Below are positions 1 through 10,196 of a DNA stretch of 64,000 bases, one piece after another. Source of the stretch: Pelodera strongyloides (lineage: Eukaryota > Nematoda > Chromadorea > Rhabditida > Rhabditidae); contig JAANDG010000140.1 in NCBI GenBank assembly GCA_036852015.1, positions 62,001 to 126,000 of the forward strand, read 5' to 3'. A program made the translations under genes and the position numbers. The notes under the pieces are model-generated. The model did no database searches. It saw nothing but the letters and a program-made list of their open reading frames with translations, and was not told the DNA's origin. Positions within the stretch are counted from its first letter, which is position 1. Each line of letters begins with the position of its first letter.

Positions 1-3000
1 TACCTGAATTTCCTCAGCACGAGCATGACCGAAAGAAGAATCGCTGAACGAGTCCCAATTAATACCGCCCTGGAAGAAAGATCATTTAAAATTTAAAATT
101 GCAGCAAGAAAACACAACGTACATGTATATAGATGTGGACAAGCTTCACTCTTCAAAATATACCAGGAAACGGAAAATCAATTACTCCGCCAATAATGCG
201 AAATTCGAAGCCGAAGTACCTTACAGCAAGAAGACAGAAGACTTGTAAATTAATTTCTTACAATAGTAATCCACTATCCACAATTCCAGAGGCCGAGCAA
301 ATGATACAGATACAAACAAGACCAACCAGATCAACAAGACCAGTGTGTCTTTGTATACTTTGTACTTTGTAACCGTAGTCAAACTCACTGATTTTCCAAA
401 TCCAAACACATTTCGGAAAAATTCATTCGGGTCGATATTACTCTGATAATGCCAACCACTGCTAGGGCCACCAGCGCCTACAATGATGAAAGTAATAAAT
501 CAAGGACACGTTTCACTCAAATGCATAAGTTTGTCATAGTATCTGGAGATGGTACGTGATTTTACCCAGGCAATATAAAACATGTTGGAAATTACGGTGC
601 AGTGAATTAAGCACGAGCCCACGAGCATATCACCAAGTTGGACCAATAATCACAGACGGTTGATATAAAAAGTAGTAAACCTTATTCCTTGTTAAATGTA
701 TATTATATGTAAATATTAATAGCACAAATATTAATTAAAAAAAAATGTTTTACGCTTCAAGAGCGTGCACCTTTATTCAAGGATGAAAATACAGATTCAA
801 TTATAGTACTTACCGCCGCCTCCCATTCCTCCCATTGTATTGCCTGCCGCCCCATACATGTCATATTCTCGTTTCTTGTTGTCATCAGACAACACCTTGA
901 GAAATTAGCATTTAATACTAATAGTGTTACTCTTACCTTACATATACAGATATATTCCCCGAGTTCCGGAGCAAGAACAATTGTATGCTACTGCTACGGC
1001 ACCCTAACACTGAGGAAACTTGGCCGGGGGGCGGCGCGCCCCAGGCCCCACTTCGCGGGGCCGCGCACCCCCCGCGCGCCCATCGCCCGTGTCTCGCCCA
1101 TTGGGCTGGGATGGGCTCCACCACCGAAAATCGCTGGGCGGCAGGTGGGCCAGTAGCGCGCCACGGGTGCGCGAAAAATTTATTGTGGAAACTGCAAGAT
1201 ACTCAGTGAAGGGGCATTTAACACTACGCAGCGAAACGATATTATTTCCCAACTTGTGCATTTCAACCTCCAGCAAACTGTTGTTTTTCTTATTCATAGA
1301 GTTTGAATTGTAGTACTTTTATTTAAATTGTTGGCTTTATGTTATTAGTTAATTAGTTTGTTGTTACTGGCCCGCTGATCTTGTTTAGAATTCTTTTTAC
1401 AGAAGATTATTAGGAATAGATGCTTATTATTAGTTTAGCTTGTATACAGTTTTATATATTCGATTTTTTGGAATTTAGCGAACTCTAAATGCCGTACTTA
1501 TACCGTAATCGTCGAACAGAAGTGCATCATACACGCACTTTCGCAAAACTAAGCTCAAAATTAGTCGCATTTCATTTACTTTTAGAATATTATTTCCCAA
1601 CTTGTGTGGTGATTGTTTTCTGTACCTGTTTCTTCTAGTAAACCATCTCTTCTCCATTCTCGTATCGGTAAACCACGTGTCGACCTTTCCTTCACGTCAG
1701 TGAAAATAATGTTGACTTTCTTAACTGTAAATCTAAGATTTATAATGAGAGTCGGTTGCATTTACTTTCACAATATATTTATTTACAGGATACATGTCGA
1801 GCCGAAAACCATCGTATTATAGATGAGGATGAGGACAGATAGGTAGGTTATTTACAGTAAAAGCTGACGAGATATTGCTGTTTTGTTGCCACGCGTATTT
1901 TCAAAATGATTTTACGTTTTTTAAAGTAATACTCAAGATTCACTTGGTAATGGGTTGATCGAATCACTGTATTTCATGGATGCACAATACCTTTATAATT
2001 ATACATTTATTTTTGTTTAGACAACAACCGATACAACCCAAGCGGATGCAACCCAAGATACGCCGGCACGAACAACGAAAAAAGGTAAGAACGTGTCATT
2101 AAATTTATCGTAGTTTTATTTTCTGTGCCGAATTTTCAGTCTTTTTTATTACAGTTAATGATGAGCGCACTGTTTAACAGTTTAACTTAGGGCACGTTAT
2201 TGCATCCCAGACCCAATCATTTCGTTCACGTACCAGTTTGCTGTTTGGACGCTTGTAATATTGTTATATAAAGGAGAAGAGTTTACTTTTTTGTTTGTGT
2301 GAACGAAACGGATTTCTACGTTTCAGGCGTTTTGTATAAGTAGTCCGTTTTCGCAACCCTTCAAAATAAGTGCAATCGAATCTTATTACATAAACTTGGA
2401 ACTTGGAAGATACGTTTCGCAAACCAAAATAAACGAAATGAGTTTCATTACATTAATTGCTGACAATATGTTTCAGACGTTCCATATAAATATAAGTATG
2501 TACAACTTTTTTGAAGTATTGCCTGTGCAGCATTTAAAACGAAATACCGGCCGGTTTTTGAAACGCATTGCATACACCTGCTTTCTTATGCATCATATGC
2601 AAATGAGCATAAATTAGAATAAAAAAGACCCCAATTCGACCCCTCTTAGCATCACTGCATAAGAATGCAGATATTTGAGGTGCGTTTCAAAAACCGACCG
2701 GTATTTCGCTTTAAAGACGCCTCAGGTAGCGAAAGCCCTCTGATTATAGAGTTACAATGGTCTCGTTTCAGACTTCCTGGTACCTGACGAAGTCATGGAG
2801 AATTGGAGAGAAAGAAATATACATCATCGGACTTTGGACACTTGCGATACTCCACATGAGGGAATGAATATATGGCAACATATCCTACCATGGAGATACA
2901 TCGACTAATACAGGTAGGGCTAATCCAATATTAGGTTTCCATATATGTCCCACCAAGTCATTTATTGTTGTGATTGTGTGGATGAAAGCGTATGTATCCC

Positions 3001-6000
3001 ATCTCCCGTGGGTGGTGACAGGAAGGCAGGCATTACGCAAATCCTCGATTCGTTGAGACGGGTACTGAAGTCGGCTTGCTCATTTACCTTAAGTAAGAGT
3101 AGCATACAAGCTTTAAATGTTTCGTATGTGATTGAACTTGAAATTACGCTATTGCTACTTGTTTATGTTTTTCTTTAGCAATATCATTATATCATATCGA
3201 ATATTTCTTCTTATTTCAGTTGACTGGATGAGGATCGTGTGCTCTCTGGATGATCGTTTCGGTTTCCCTGATACGAAAGGAAGGGATCTACCATGGAATG
3301 CGTCTAAGCACTGATTAGGAAGAACACGGAAGAGAGGACAGCAACTGGGTAGATATTCTAGGAATTAGTGGGTATCCTAGGGCTCTATTTTATTATAACT
3401 GTAGACCAGCGTGACGCTGCTTATTTTTTTACATGTTTTATGTGGTTACGACAGTATTATATTTAGTAGTAGTATAGTAGCATAGTAGTATGTGGTTATT
3501 GTAGTATCATAGTAAGTGTAGTCCATTCTTTATTATAATCATAGGCCAGCGTAACGCTGCTATTTTTACACGGATTACTTATAATGGTAGACAAGCGTAA
3601 CACTGCTTATTTTTTTGTACAACTGACCATCAATCTATAGCCGTGAGTATATATTGTATTTTATTTACTGGTATGGCTCTTGTTGCTTCATTGTTGTATA
3701 ATTTATTATTTACTTATCATAGACTTCGTATGGATATTTACTCGTAGAGGAGAGGATTTACTCTTATTGAGAGTATTTTGTACTCGTAGTTGGGTTGTCC
3801 ATTCATGTTTACTTGTAACTCATAGTAACTTATCATAATTCGCCCAAATGTGTCGCTTTTATCGCTATATTTTTTGGATGCTTTGAATGAAGTAAAATTA
3901 TTCTCTATATTTGTTGTTGGTTGTTATTATATTGTAGAATTGTCTTTTTATTGTATTATTTAATGTAACTGCCACTCCTACCCTCTGCCTCACTCCTACC
4001 CTCTGCCACTCCTACCCTCTGCCACTCCTACCCTCTGCCACTCCTACCCTCTGCCACTCCTACCCTCTGCCTCACTCCTACCCTCTGCCTTGACAGCGAG
4101 CGGTCGTGTGTCCACCAAAATGATCTGTCCTAACGATCAGACCCCTATTTCTCGTCCCGATATTTCTATTCGACAAACAATCACCGAATTATTCACTGAT
4201 CTGAAGGCCTTCATTCGAGAAGAACTCAAGGAATCATTCCGCCGTACTGAACTCAAGAATCAATTCGTCGTACTCAACGTGGAGGAGAGCAAAGGGGTGA
4301 GTTATGACTTTGATATTGTTTCCAAGATCATGTCTTTGTCTAGTAACTCACCCAGCTCGTTTCACATTCTGGGCCGTATAGGCAAATTCCGCAATAATTT
4401 CATTCGCCCTATCATTTGCTGTATGAATACCGGCTGCCGCCTTCCCTATTTTAAGGAACTATCTACGAAGCTCAAGTCCATCCCAGAACTCTCTCACATC
4501 ATGGTTCGTCGTGCTGAAACACCTCAGCAACGTCACGAAGGATTTCTTCGTCGTCAAGCTGCACGAGCACAGTCAGAGGTCAAAGTCCAACCAGAATCCT
4601 CAGCTGAGTTGCCTATGACCCCACAGGCAATTGAACAACCTCGGCAGGAAATAAATGAGCAATTGCACCCGCCTAATTTGTCACCCGAAGTGACACCGCA
4701 GTTATCCTCCCCTCAGGTGCTCGTAAATGAGGCAATTGCCGATACCGAACAATTGCCGTCAACTGACCCAATGTTAGACATTATTGCTTGTATTGCACAA
4801 ACATTAACAAAATCGTTAGATAAGAAATCTAAATGAAGATGTTATAAAGTTCCGGAAAAATGAATGAATAATAGATAATTTATATAATTTATTCTTTATA
4901 GTAATATGTATGATCTTTATGATAATGTATATTAGTTTGGACCCTTGTTAGTAGGAACTGTTGTGAAGCCGTTCGTCTTAGGGTATCCTTTTGATTGCAT
5001 GTTTCTATGTGTGTATCAATAAACTATTATATATAAACAAGCAAAGGGGCGGGGCCTTTCACGTCCATTTTCCCACGCTCCGCGCGCTCCCGGCGCACCT
5101 ACGGCCCACCTTTTGAAGCGGGGCCGCGCGCTCTGGGCCCCGTCTTGGTGGCGCCGCCCTGCCTGGGCCCCGCACTTTTCAGCGCGCCGCCCCGCGTCAT
5201 TTAGCGCGCCGCCCCGCACCCAAAGTTTCACGTTGAATGGCTATACCACTCTAGATAACTCAGAAACATTCCAAACAACAGAACGGGAAAATCGAGCAAT
5301 GCAAAAAAAAGGTTACCTCGTAGGCCTCGGATACTTCTTGGAATTTTTCTTGCGCTTCCTTGGTCTTATTTACGTCGGGGTGGAATTTCTTGGCCATCTG
5401 CAAAATCACTGATTGATTGTAGAAATTTAGTACCGAACCAAACGTATGGTGTTAGAGTAATAAGGCACCTCCAGCAACAAACGACGAAACATTTCAATAT
5501 GATTATGATTATGCTTACAAAATGCTAAAATGTCAGAACACGTACCTGGAAATAAGCCTTTTTAATGTCCTTTGATGAAGCATCCTTCTTCACACCCAGC
5601 ACATCGTAGTAATCCTTTTTAGCTGCGTAGTCAGAGGCGCTTGAACGGAACCCACGCTGAGTAGCTTGAATAGGCGAATGAACTGAAATGTATATATTAA
5701 CAACAACGAATACGCAATAAGAATCGGATCATCAAATTATATTTCAGCTATGTTCGTTGATCGTAGATTGCTTTGCTAATAGGAAAAAATGAAAGGATAT
5801 ATGCATACTTGGGCTCAGATTGTCCAACAAACCAACAAACTCTCAATCGTCCCATATTTTTAGTTTTTAGTGCATTTTCTTTATGTTATTTTCTTTTGTT
5901 ATTTCTTGTTACATTCTTCCCGCTTCACTTCGGTTTACACTGAATAATGTATTCATACATTTTGTCTATTTGAATAAATTGTGTAACGTAAGGAAGCACT

Positions 6001-6314
6001 AACCAGTTCCGCGCACCAAGGGACCAACTGCCAAATGGAATTGGCGCTGCTGATTTTGGCGGGGAGCAGCAGATGCAGCAGCACAAATCTGAACGCAATC
6101 AAGAGTAATCGCAATGACTACAGAAATGTCACAAGATGACAAAATACTCGTAGGAAGTATCAAAAGCACTGCGTTATGATAGTCTTTACTAAGGGACCAC
6201 TTCTCAGAAACTTAAAGGAGCAGTTTACCACAAAAAGGAAAGTTAAAAACTAACTTGTGAGAGAGAACATGGGACGGCCCTGTTGACGAGTGTGCTTCGT
6301 CCGGCCACGATCAT
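1..6314 (-). CDS. DNAJA3: Mitochondrial DnaJ co-chaperone (Tid1/DNAJA3-like), 5' part
   Basis: Type I DnaJ protein that stimulates mitochondrial Hsp70; partial, leaving the window at its left edge. Exons read on the minus strand: 6314-6255 (ATG at 6314), 6088-6004, 5682-5546, 5397-5317, 895-814, 477-389 and 69-4. All have GT-AG borders, and together they give 600 nt or 200 residues in one frame. Residues 1-65 are rich in Arg, Ser and Ala with few acids, as in a mitochondrial targeting sequence. The J domain runs from about residue 71 (KDYYDVLG) through HPD at 100-102 to VLSDDNKKREYD and YGAAG. A short Gly-rich stretch follows (MGGMGGGG), then DPNEFFRNVFG, which matches the segment before the zinc-finger region in Tid1 proteins. 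The zinc finger and C-terminal domains lie outside the window. Intron 4 is 4.4 kb and contains a probable transposon. The family call is firm; the mitochondrial location is inferred from the N-terminus and the family. Confidence 0.93.
2262..2755 (+). repeat. Dispersed repeat R, interrupted by a TTAA element
   Basis: The left piece (2262-2325) begins TTATATAAAGGAGAAGAG, followed by GTTTGTGTGAACGAAACG. The right piece (about 2722-2755) resembles the GCCTCAGGCGGCGATAG end of fuller copies at 37605-37812 (plus) and 31186-31405 (minus). A TTAA palindromic element at 2534-2714 sits between the pieces. Confidence 0.5.
2534..2714. mobile_element. TTAA palindromic element (octamer family), copy 1
   Basis: TTAA at both ends (2534-2537, 2711-2714). 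It has inverted ends of the form AGCGAAATACCGGCCGG, next to TTTTTGAAACGCAT-like arms. The octamer ATGCAAAT lies near 2597. There is no coding capacity. It belongs to a family with copies at 18308, 37817, 41254, 44704, 45783 and 58233. Confidence 0.8.
3972..4089 (+). repeat. Short tandem repeat (CACTCCTACCCTCTGC)
   Basis: About seven head-to-tail copies of a 15-17-bp unit, ACTCCTACCCTCTGCC with an occasional extra TC, directly upstream of the ORF at 4120. Confidence 0.85.
4120..4836 (+). CDS. Retroelement ORF1-like protein, 238 aa
   Basis: ORF starting at ATG 4120 and ending in TGA. It opens with a short tail, then a predicted coiled stretch (TELFTDLKAFIREELKESF). Next comes a region that reads like the fold before RNA-binding in ORF1 proteins of many invertebrate non-LTR elements: VLNVEES, then GRIGKFRNNFIRPI, then LKSIPELSHIMVRRAETPQQR. 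The last 80 residues are low-complexity, rich in Pro, Gln and Glu. No reverse transcriptase or endonuclease ORF follows; after 4836 there is only AT-rich DNA and AATAAAC near 5018. It could be a non-autonomous retroelement protein or cargo of the surrounding GC-ended element. The assignment rests on motif resemblance only. Confidence 0.5.
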   Translation: MICPNDQTPISRPDISIRQTITELFTDLKAFIREELKESFRRTELKNQFVVLNVEESKGVSYDFDIVSKIMSLSSNSPSSFHILGRIGKFRNNFIRPIICCMNTGCRLPYFKELSTKLKSIPELSHIMVRRAETPQQRHEGFLRRQAARAQSEVKVQPESSAELPMTPQAIEQPRQEINEQLHPPNLSPEVTPQLSSPQVLVNEAIADTEQLPSTDPMLDIIACIAQTLTKSLDKKSK

Positions 6315-6676
6315 CCTCCAACCTCCAACGTCTCCAAGAAAAGCCGATCAATAGCCCCTCTACCACAAGGGTTAATCTGTGTAAAATAGATGATAAAGGT
6401 AACAAGAAGTACGGTCAGCAGCACAATATCCAGTCCAGTTCTAGAGACACAGATCTGGAAGAGAGACACCACACTACTCGGATTCTTTAAAAAACGGCAG
6501 AACGAGTTAGCGGTGAGATTTTTAAGGACGTAAAGGACATTCGGAAGTACTTCTGAACGCGTTTTCAATGCCAAAGTCGGACAATGAGACAGAAAATAAA
6601 GCTCGAATAACGCTGCGATTTTCCACATTCGAAACACAAAAAGTCGTTTTTTTTTGGCGGGCGGCGGTGATTTCTC
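6315..6676. other. Upstream region of DNAJA3; no gene seen
   Basis: Sequence 5' of the DNAJA3 start. It probably contains the promoter and 5' leader, but I see no convincing TATA box or conserved element. The open frame on the minus strand has no recognisable domain. Confidence 0.4.
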
Positions 6677-7234
6677 AGGTGACTCTAGGCCCGAAGGCGT
6701 GCCCTTTTCAGTGGAACAGGGCTGGCCCGTTACCGGCCTTAGAGGGTGCCCAGGGTACGCCCTGGGGCTTTTGTGAGTTTTAGAGGGCATAATAAAGGGC
6801 CACAAACAGGCCATTTTCAACCGGGAAGAAAAGGAATATACACCGTTTTAGCTAACCCACCACGAACTTACACCCGGAAACACAACTTACAAGTACCTAC
6901 AGCTTTGCAAGACAAATGCACCGGACATGAATCGAACTTGCGACATTAGCTAAACACGTACTCCAAACCAGCGCCTTAGACCACTCGGCCATACCGCGTA
7001 TGGTCGTCCCTGCTGGTTGCGAAATATTATGGCTGCTGCTTCACAAAAATTTAAATCCCAATTTTCGCGCGCTTTATAAAATGCAAGGCTACGGCAAAGT
7101 GCCATGTAAAGGGCACGCCCCAGGTTCGGACCGACATTTTCCCCGTTTGTGGCCTTATCTCGGCCTTCTACAATTGAAGGGCACGCCCTAGGGCATATTT
7201 GCTTAAATGCATGCCTGCGGGCCTAGAGTCACCT
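6677..7234 (-). mobile_element. 558-bp inverted-terminal element carrying a tRNA-like sequence, copy 1
   Basis: Bounded by inverted ends AGGTGACTCTAGGCCCG / CGGGCCTAGAGTCACCT. It is exactly the same length as the copy at 14658-15215, which lies in the opposite orientation. The body contains a tRNA-like segment (minus strand, about 6915-7000). Long arms such as CACAAACGGGGAAAATGTCG also pair in part across the element. There is no protein-coding capacity and no clear target-site duplication. Confidence 0.75.
6915..7000 (-). other. tRNA-like sequence (class II, Leu/Ser-like) inside the element
   Basis: The minus strand has the A box TGGCCGAGTGGTCTAAGGCG and the B box AAGTTCGATTC about 60 nt apart, as in tRNA-Leu or tRNA-Ser with a long variable arm. 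The anticodon stem and T stem do not pair well, so this is more likely a tRNA-derived relic or RNA polymerase III promoter than a working tRNA gene. Confidence 0.6.
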
Positions 7235-7293
7235 ATGTTAATCCATCTTAAATGTGTGTTTGTACGGTAGGATCGTGTAGTTACTGCACAATT

Positions 7294-7540
7294 CGTGGGA
7301 GGGTATAAAACGCGGTCCGCGGTCTTGCGGTCTGCGGTCCGCGGTCTGCGCGCGCCGTCCACGGTCCATCAGCCTGCGTCGCGGTTGGAATGAAATTTTA
7401 CATTTAAACCGCAACGCGACAAATAAGTATTAATTTTGCAATCGTTTTGCATCATGCGATTCTTTTCTTGGGGGACAGGTCCGTGTGCTAATTGTACCGC
7501 GGACCGCAGGACCGTGGACCGCGTTTTATACCCTCCCGTG
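7294..7540. repeat. GC-rich foldback with TATAAAA near both ends
   Basis: Inverted arms begin GGGAGGGTATAAAACGCGG at the left and end CGCGTTTTATACCCTCC at the right. Each is followed inward by runs of GGTCCGCGGTC / GACCGCGGACC. The loop is about 120 bp. A single matching arm occurs at 13850-13912. Confidence 0.75.
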
Positions 7541-8430
7541 TGTAAGTACAGAGTAGTGTGCATACACCAAGAAATCCTACCGAAATCTCAGAATTACGCA
7601 CAAGACCGAAAGCCAGCACGAATTTAGATCTACCGTACACTTGAATAGAACACAGGCTCCAAAGTTAAGAGAGAACATAGAACAAACCCCTACACGAATG
7701 GACAAATGACGAAAATTACACACTTTCCGTTGCTCGAACTAACCACAAAAAAAACAGACGCCGACTCTTTCGCGCCCAATATTTGAATAATATATGCATT
7801 ATGATATAGAATGTGTAGAATTAAGAGAATTATATCGAAGTATAGATAAAATAGTATTATCCAGACATAGAAAGATTAAGCCCCGCCCTTTTATATCCTT
7901 AATTAGGGCTCCCATTCTAGTAACGTATACCATAGCTTACTGTATGGCTACAATAAACTTGGTCCTGTTTGCGCAGCGACGCCATCTCCTAGCGCAAATG
8001 TTCAAAGTTAGAATGGTGTAATTATACAAAAAATTGTTCTTCAAAAATTAGCTAGACAAGAACCACTTACATATTAGGTTATAGTTGAATTACTCAACTA
8101 TAATGTAAACCATGCTCTTCTGATCGACAAACTCTCACTCTACTTTCTTTCTCCACTCCTCTCTCTTTTTATTTGAAGAGATATTTCTTAGAAATATCGG
8201 TTTCCATTGGATACTACTTCGTAGCCAATATATTGTTTCTGCGTTTGTTCTCTTCCAATAATATACCTTTCCTTTTGCTGCAATTCCCCCAAATGCTAGT
8301 TTTAGATTCAAACCACTGACACATATGAGACCAAATCTAGCCTCAGGCAAGAAAATCAGCATACCGGGGTCAGCCACCCCCGCCCTTACTCCTAGCCGTA
8401 CTCACAATACGCCATTCACTCCGGGCTCGA
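7541..8430. other. Intergenic stretch, nothing recognised
   Basis: AT-rich sequence without a convincing ORF, repeat or RNA gene. Confidence 0.4.
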
Positions 8431-8660
8431 GTTCCGCTGATTCTTTTAAAACCCGCATTTAAGAGCTTGGTTTAATATAGAGCTTTATGAAGTAGCAAAT
8501 AGAAAAATTTACACTTAGTTAGTTATTTACATGCCCTCCCTTCCCTTGTTGTACATATTGTTGCGCTTGTTACACCAGCTTTATTACTCTTATTGTTATT
8601 TTTTTGTCGTCGTTGTCGTTATTTTATTGTAGTTATTTGTTTCTGTCGGTGCAATCTTAG
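8430..8660 (+). repeat. Dispersed retroposon-like repeat, partial copy
   Basis: Shares GAGCTTTATGAAGTAGCAAA and the following TGTACATATTGTT and TTATTGTTATTT segments with 63185-63432. The fuller copy ends in ACACTGAATAAAGTATTCAT; a matching 3' end also occurs at about 5930-5965. An AATAAA next to the shared end suggests a reverse-transcribed transcript end. The right side here is cut off by CT-rich DNA. Confidence 0.5.
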
Positions 8661-8699
8661 AAGAGGTGCGCCCCTCCGCGCGCGACGTCGCAGGGCCGC

Positions 8700-9230
8700 A
8701 CTCTCATTTTCTCTAACAGAGAGAGAGAGAGGGAATATTTCTCTCTCTACTTTCCCTCTCTCTGTTTCTCTCCCTATTTTCCCTCTCTGCTTTCCCTCGC
8801 TATGTTTCTCTCTCTATTTTCCCTCTCTGTGTTTCTCTGTCTGTTTTCACTCTATCTCTATCTCTATCTCTCTGTATTTTCTGATTTCCCTCTGTACTTC
8901 TTTCTTTGTATTTCACTCTCTCTATCTTCCCCTTTGTCTCTCTCTATTTCTGTTTCACTCTCTGTTCCCTCGACCCTCTCTCTGTTTCAATAAGTCTACT
9001 TTTTTCTGTGTGTTTAGCTCTCTCTGTTTCACTCTCTCTCTCTCTCTCTCTTCTTTCTGTCTGTGTTTTCTCTCTCTCTGTTTCCGTCTCTGTTTCTCTC
9101 CTTATTTCTCTGAGAGAGAATTGAGAATTGAGAGAGTGAAACACACAGTGAAAACAGACAGAGAAACACAGAGAGGGAAAATAGAGAGAAAAAACAGCGA
9201 GGGAAGTAGGGAGGGAAGACTCCTCTCTCT
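8700..9230. repeat. CT-rich tract followed by GA-rich tract
   Basis: About 400 nt of degenerate CTCTCTGTTTCTC repeats (8725-9105), then about 110 nt of GAGAGA-type sequence (9107-9215) on the same strand, so the two can pair. Apparent proteins here (Leu/Ser/Phe-rich) are by-products of the simple sequence. Confidence 0.9.
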
Positions 9231-9519
9231 GTACTTTATTTGTCTCTTAGCTATCTACAAATCCAGCATCTGTTCGATTTTTATTTCTCCATTTAAATCG
9301 CTTTACCTAGTGCGGGTTAGTTACAACACTGATTTCAGAAAATGAGGTGCACTATTCTTGTCCATGAACCGATATCGATAAAAATAGGATGGAATGATAA
9401 ACAGGATGGAATGATTGTTCCCCAACTCCATGTAGAAAGGAAGAAGCAGATCAACAAATACTGTACGTTTCGTAATTGCATCACTTCATTGAAAGTAGTA
9501 GAAGTTTGAAGTGTTAGGC

Positions 9520-9968
9520 ATATTTTGAGGGGCAGTGGAGTAGCTTGAGTTCTGGCATTGTTTGAGGGTGAACTTTGTATTTGTTTGAGCTTAGAAATAT
9601 GTTGAGACTTGGGGTGCTCCCTTGTTCAATTCCGAGAACCGCCGCTTCTCGGGGAATTAGCATCGGAGCATCCTGAGTTTTTGGCATTGTTTGAGGGTGA
9701 ACTTTGTATTTGTGTGAGCTTAGAAATATGTTGAGACTTGGGGTGCTCCCTTGTTCAATTCCGAGAACCGCCGCTTCTCGGGGAATTAGCATCGGAGCAT
9801 CCTGAGTTTTTGGCATTGTTTGAGGGTGAACTTTGTATTTGTTTGAGCTTAGAAATATGTTGAGACTTGAGGTGCTCCCTTGTTCAACTCCGAGAACCGC
9901 CGCTTCTCGGGGAATTGGCATTGGATCAGCTTGAGTTTTGGCATTGTTTGATTGTGAACTTTGTATTT
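9520..9968. repeat. 129-bp satellite array, left part
   Basis: Head-to-tail units (phase markers at 9601, 9730, 9859) containing GTTGAGACTTGGGGTGCTCC and the hairpin CCGAGAACCGCCGCTTCTCGG. Since 129 is divisible by three, the minus strand stays open as a 43-residue repeat (for example REAAVLGIEQGSTPSLNIF). There is no start context, signal or partner domain, so I do not call a gene. Confidence 0.9.
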
Positions 9969-9973
9969 GTTTG

Positions 9974-10181
9974 TGTTGTAGCGGCACACCAGTGAAGATG
10001 AAGTGTTTATTCAGCGGGGGCTGTGACATCTTATCAGCAATATCATCGTCTTATATAGCTAGTCTCATATGCTAATAGTTACGTTATTGAGGTAACACAG
10101 ACAATAGTTATATGCTAAATGACTATCGAAATGTCTAGGAAGTATGACCTAAGAATATACGTTTTAGCTCACTTCCTAACA
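9974..10181 (-). repeat. LTR (3' LTR of the minus-strand element)
   Basis: 208 bp, starts TGTTGTAGCGGCAC and ends CACTTCCTAACA on the plus strand; identical by eye to 12382-12589. Confidence 0.95.
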
Positions 10182-10196
10182 TCTCCCTCATTATAT

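Larger units (their letters stand above)
2021..2910 (+). other. Exon-like segments of an unrecognised spliced transcript
   Basis: 2021-2083 is preceded by TTTGTTTAG and followed by GTAAGA. 2771-2910 is preceded by GTTTCAG and followed by GTAGGG. Joined in phase 1, they read without interruption through a Thr/Gln/Asp-rich stretch into DFLVPDEVMENWRERN and end at a stop codon (PWRYID). I recognise no domain. A second frame of the first segment is also open, so coding status is uncertain. The pieces lie on the strand opposite to DNAJA3, inside its intron, and could be a captured gene fragment. Confidence 0.25.
1012..5236. mobile_element. Probable large transposon with GC-rich inverted ends inside DNAJA3 intron 4
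   Basis: Two strongly GC-rich blocks (about 1020-1170 and 5041-5220) stand out from AT-rich surroundings and face each other. Reading inward, the left end has GAAACTT then GGGGCGGCGCGC. The reverse complement of the right end has GAAACTTTGGG then GGGGCGGCGCGC. The right block repeats its GC motif with a 20-odd-bp spacing. Between them lie about 4 kb with exon-like pieces (2021-2083, 2771-2910, about 3220-3310), a short tandem repeat, and one clear reading frame at 4120-4836. I found no convincing target-site duplication or transposase, so the superfamily is unknown. The alternative is two independent GC-rich repeats. Confidence 0.45.

Noticed and set aside
1..6314. Two separate genes for the DnaJ pieces at 1-900 and 5300-6314
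   Set aside because: Exon phases and the J-domain sequence join exactly across the 4.4-kb intron.
6915..7000. Functional tRNA-Leu or tRNA-Ser gene
   Set aside because: Boxes are present, but anticodon and T stems do not pair properly and the copy is inside a transposable element.
8593..9345. 250-residue Leu/Ser/Phe-rich open frame and its reverse-strand partner
   Set aside because: A direct result of CT/GA simple sequence; no start context, domain or splice support.
9514..10029. 171-residue frame of 43-residue repeats as a protein gene
   Set aside because: It starts inside an LTR and runs through satellite DNA; kept as a repeat with a note on its open frame.
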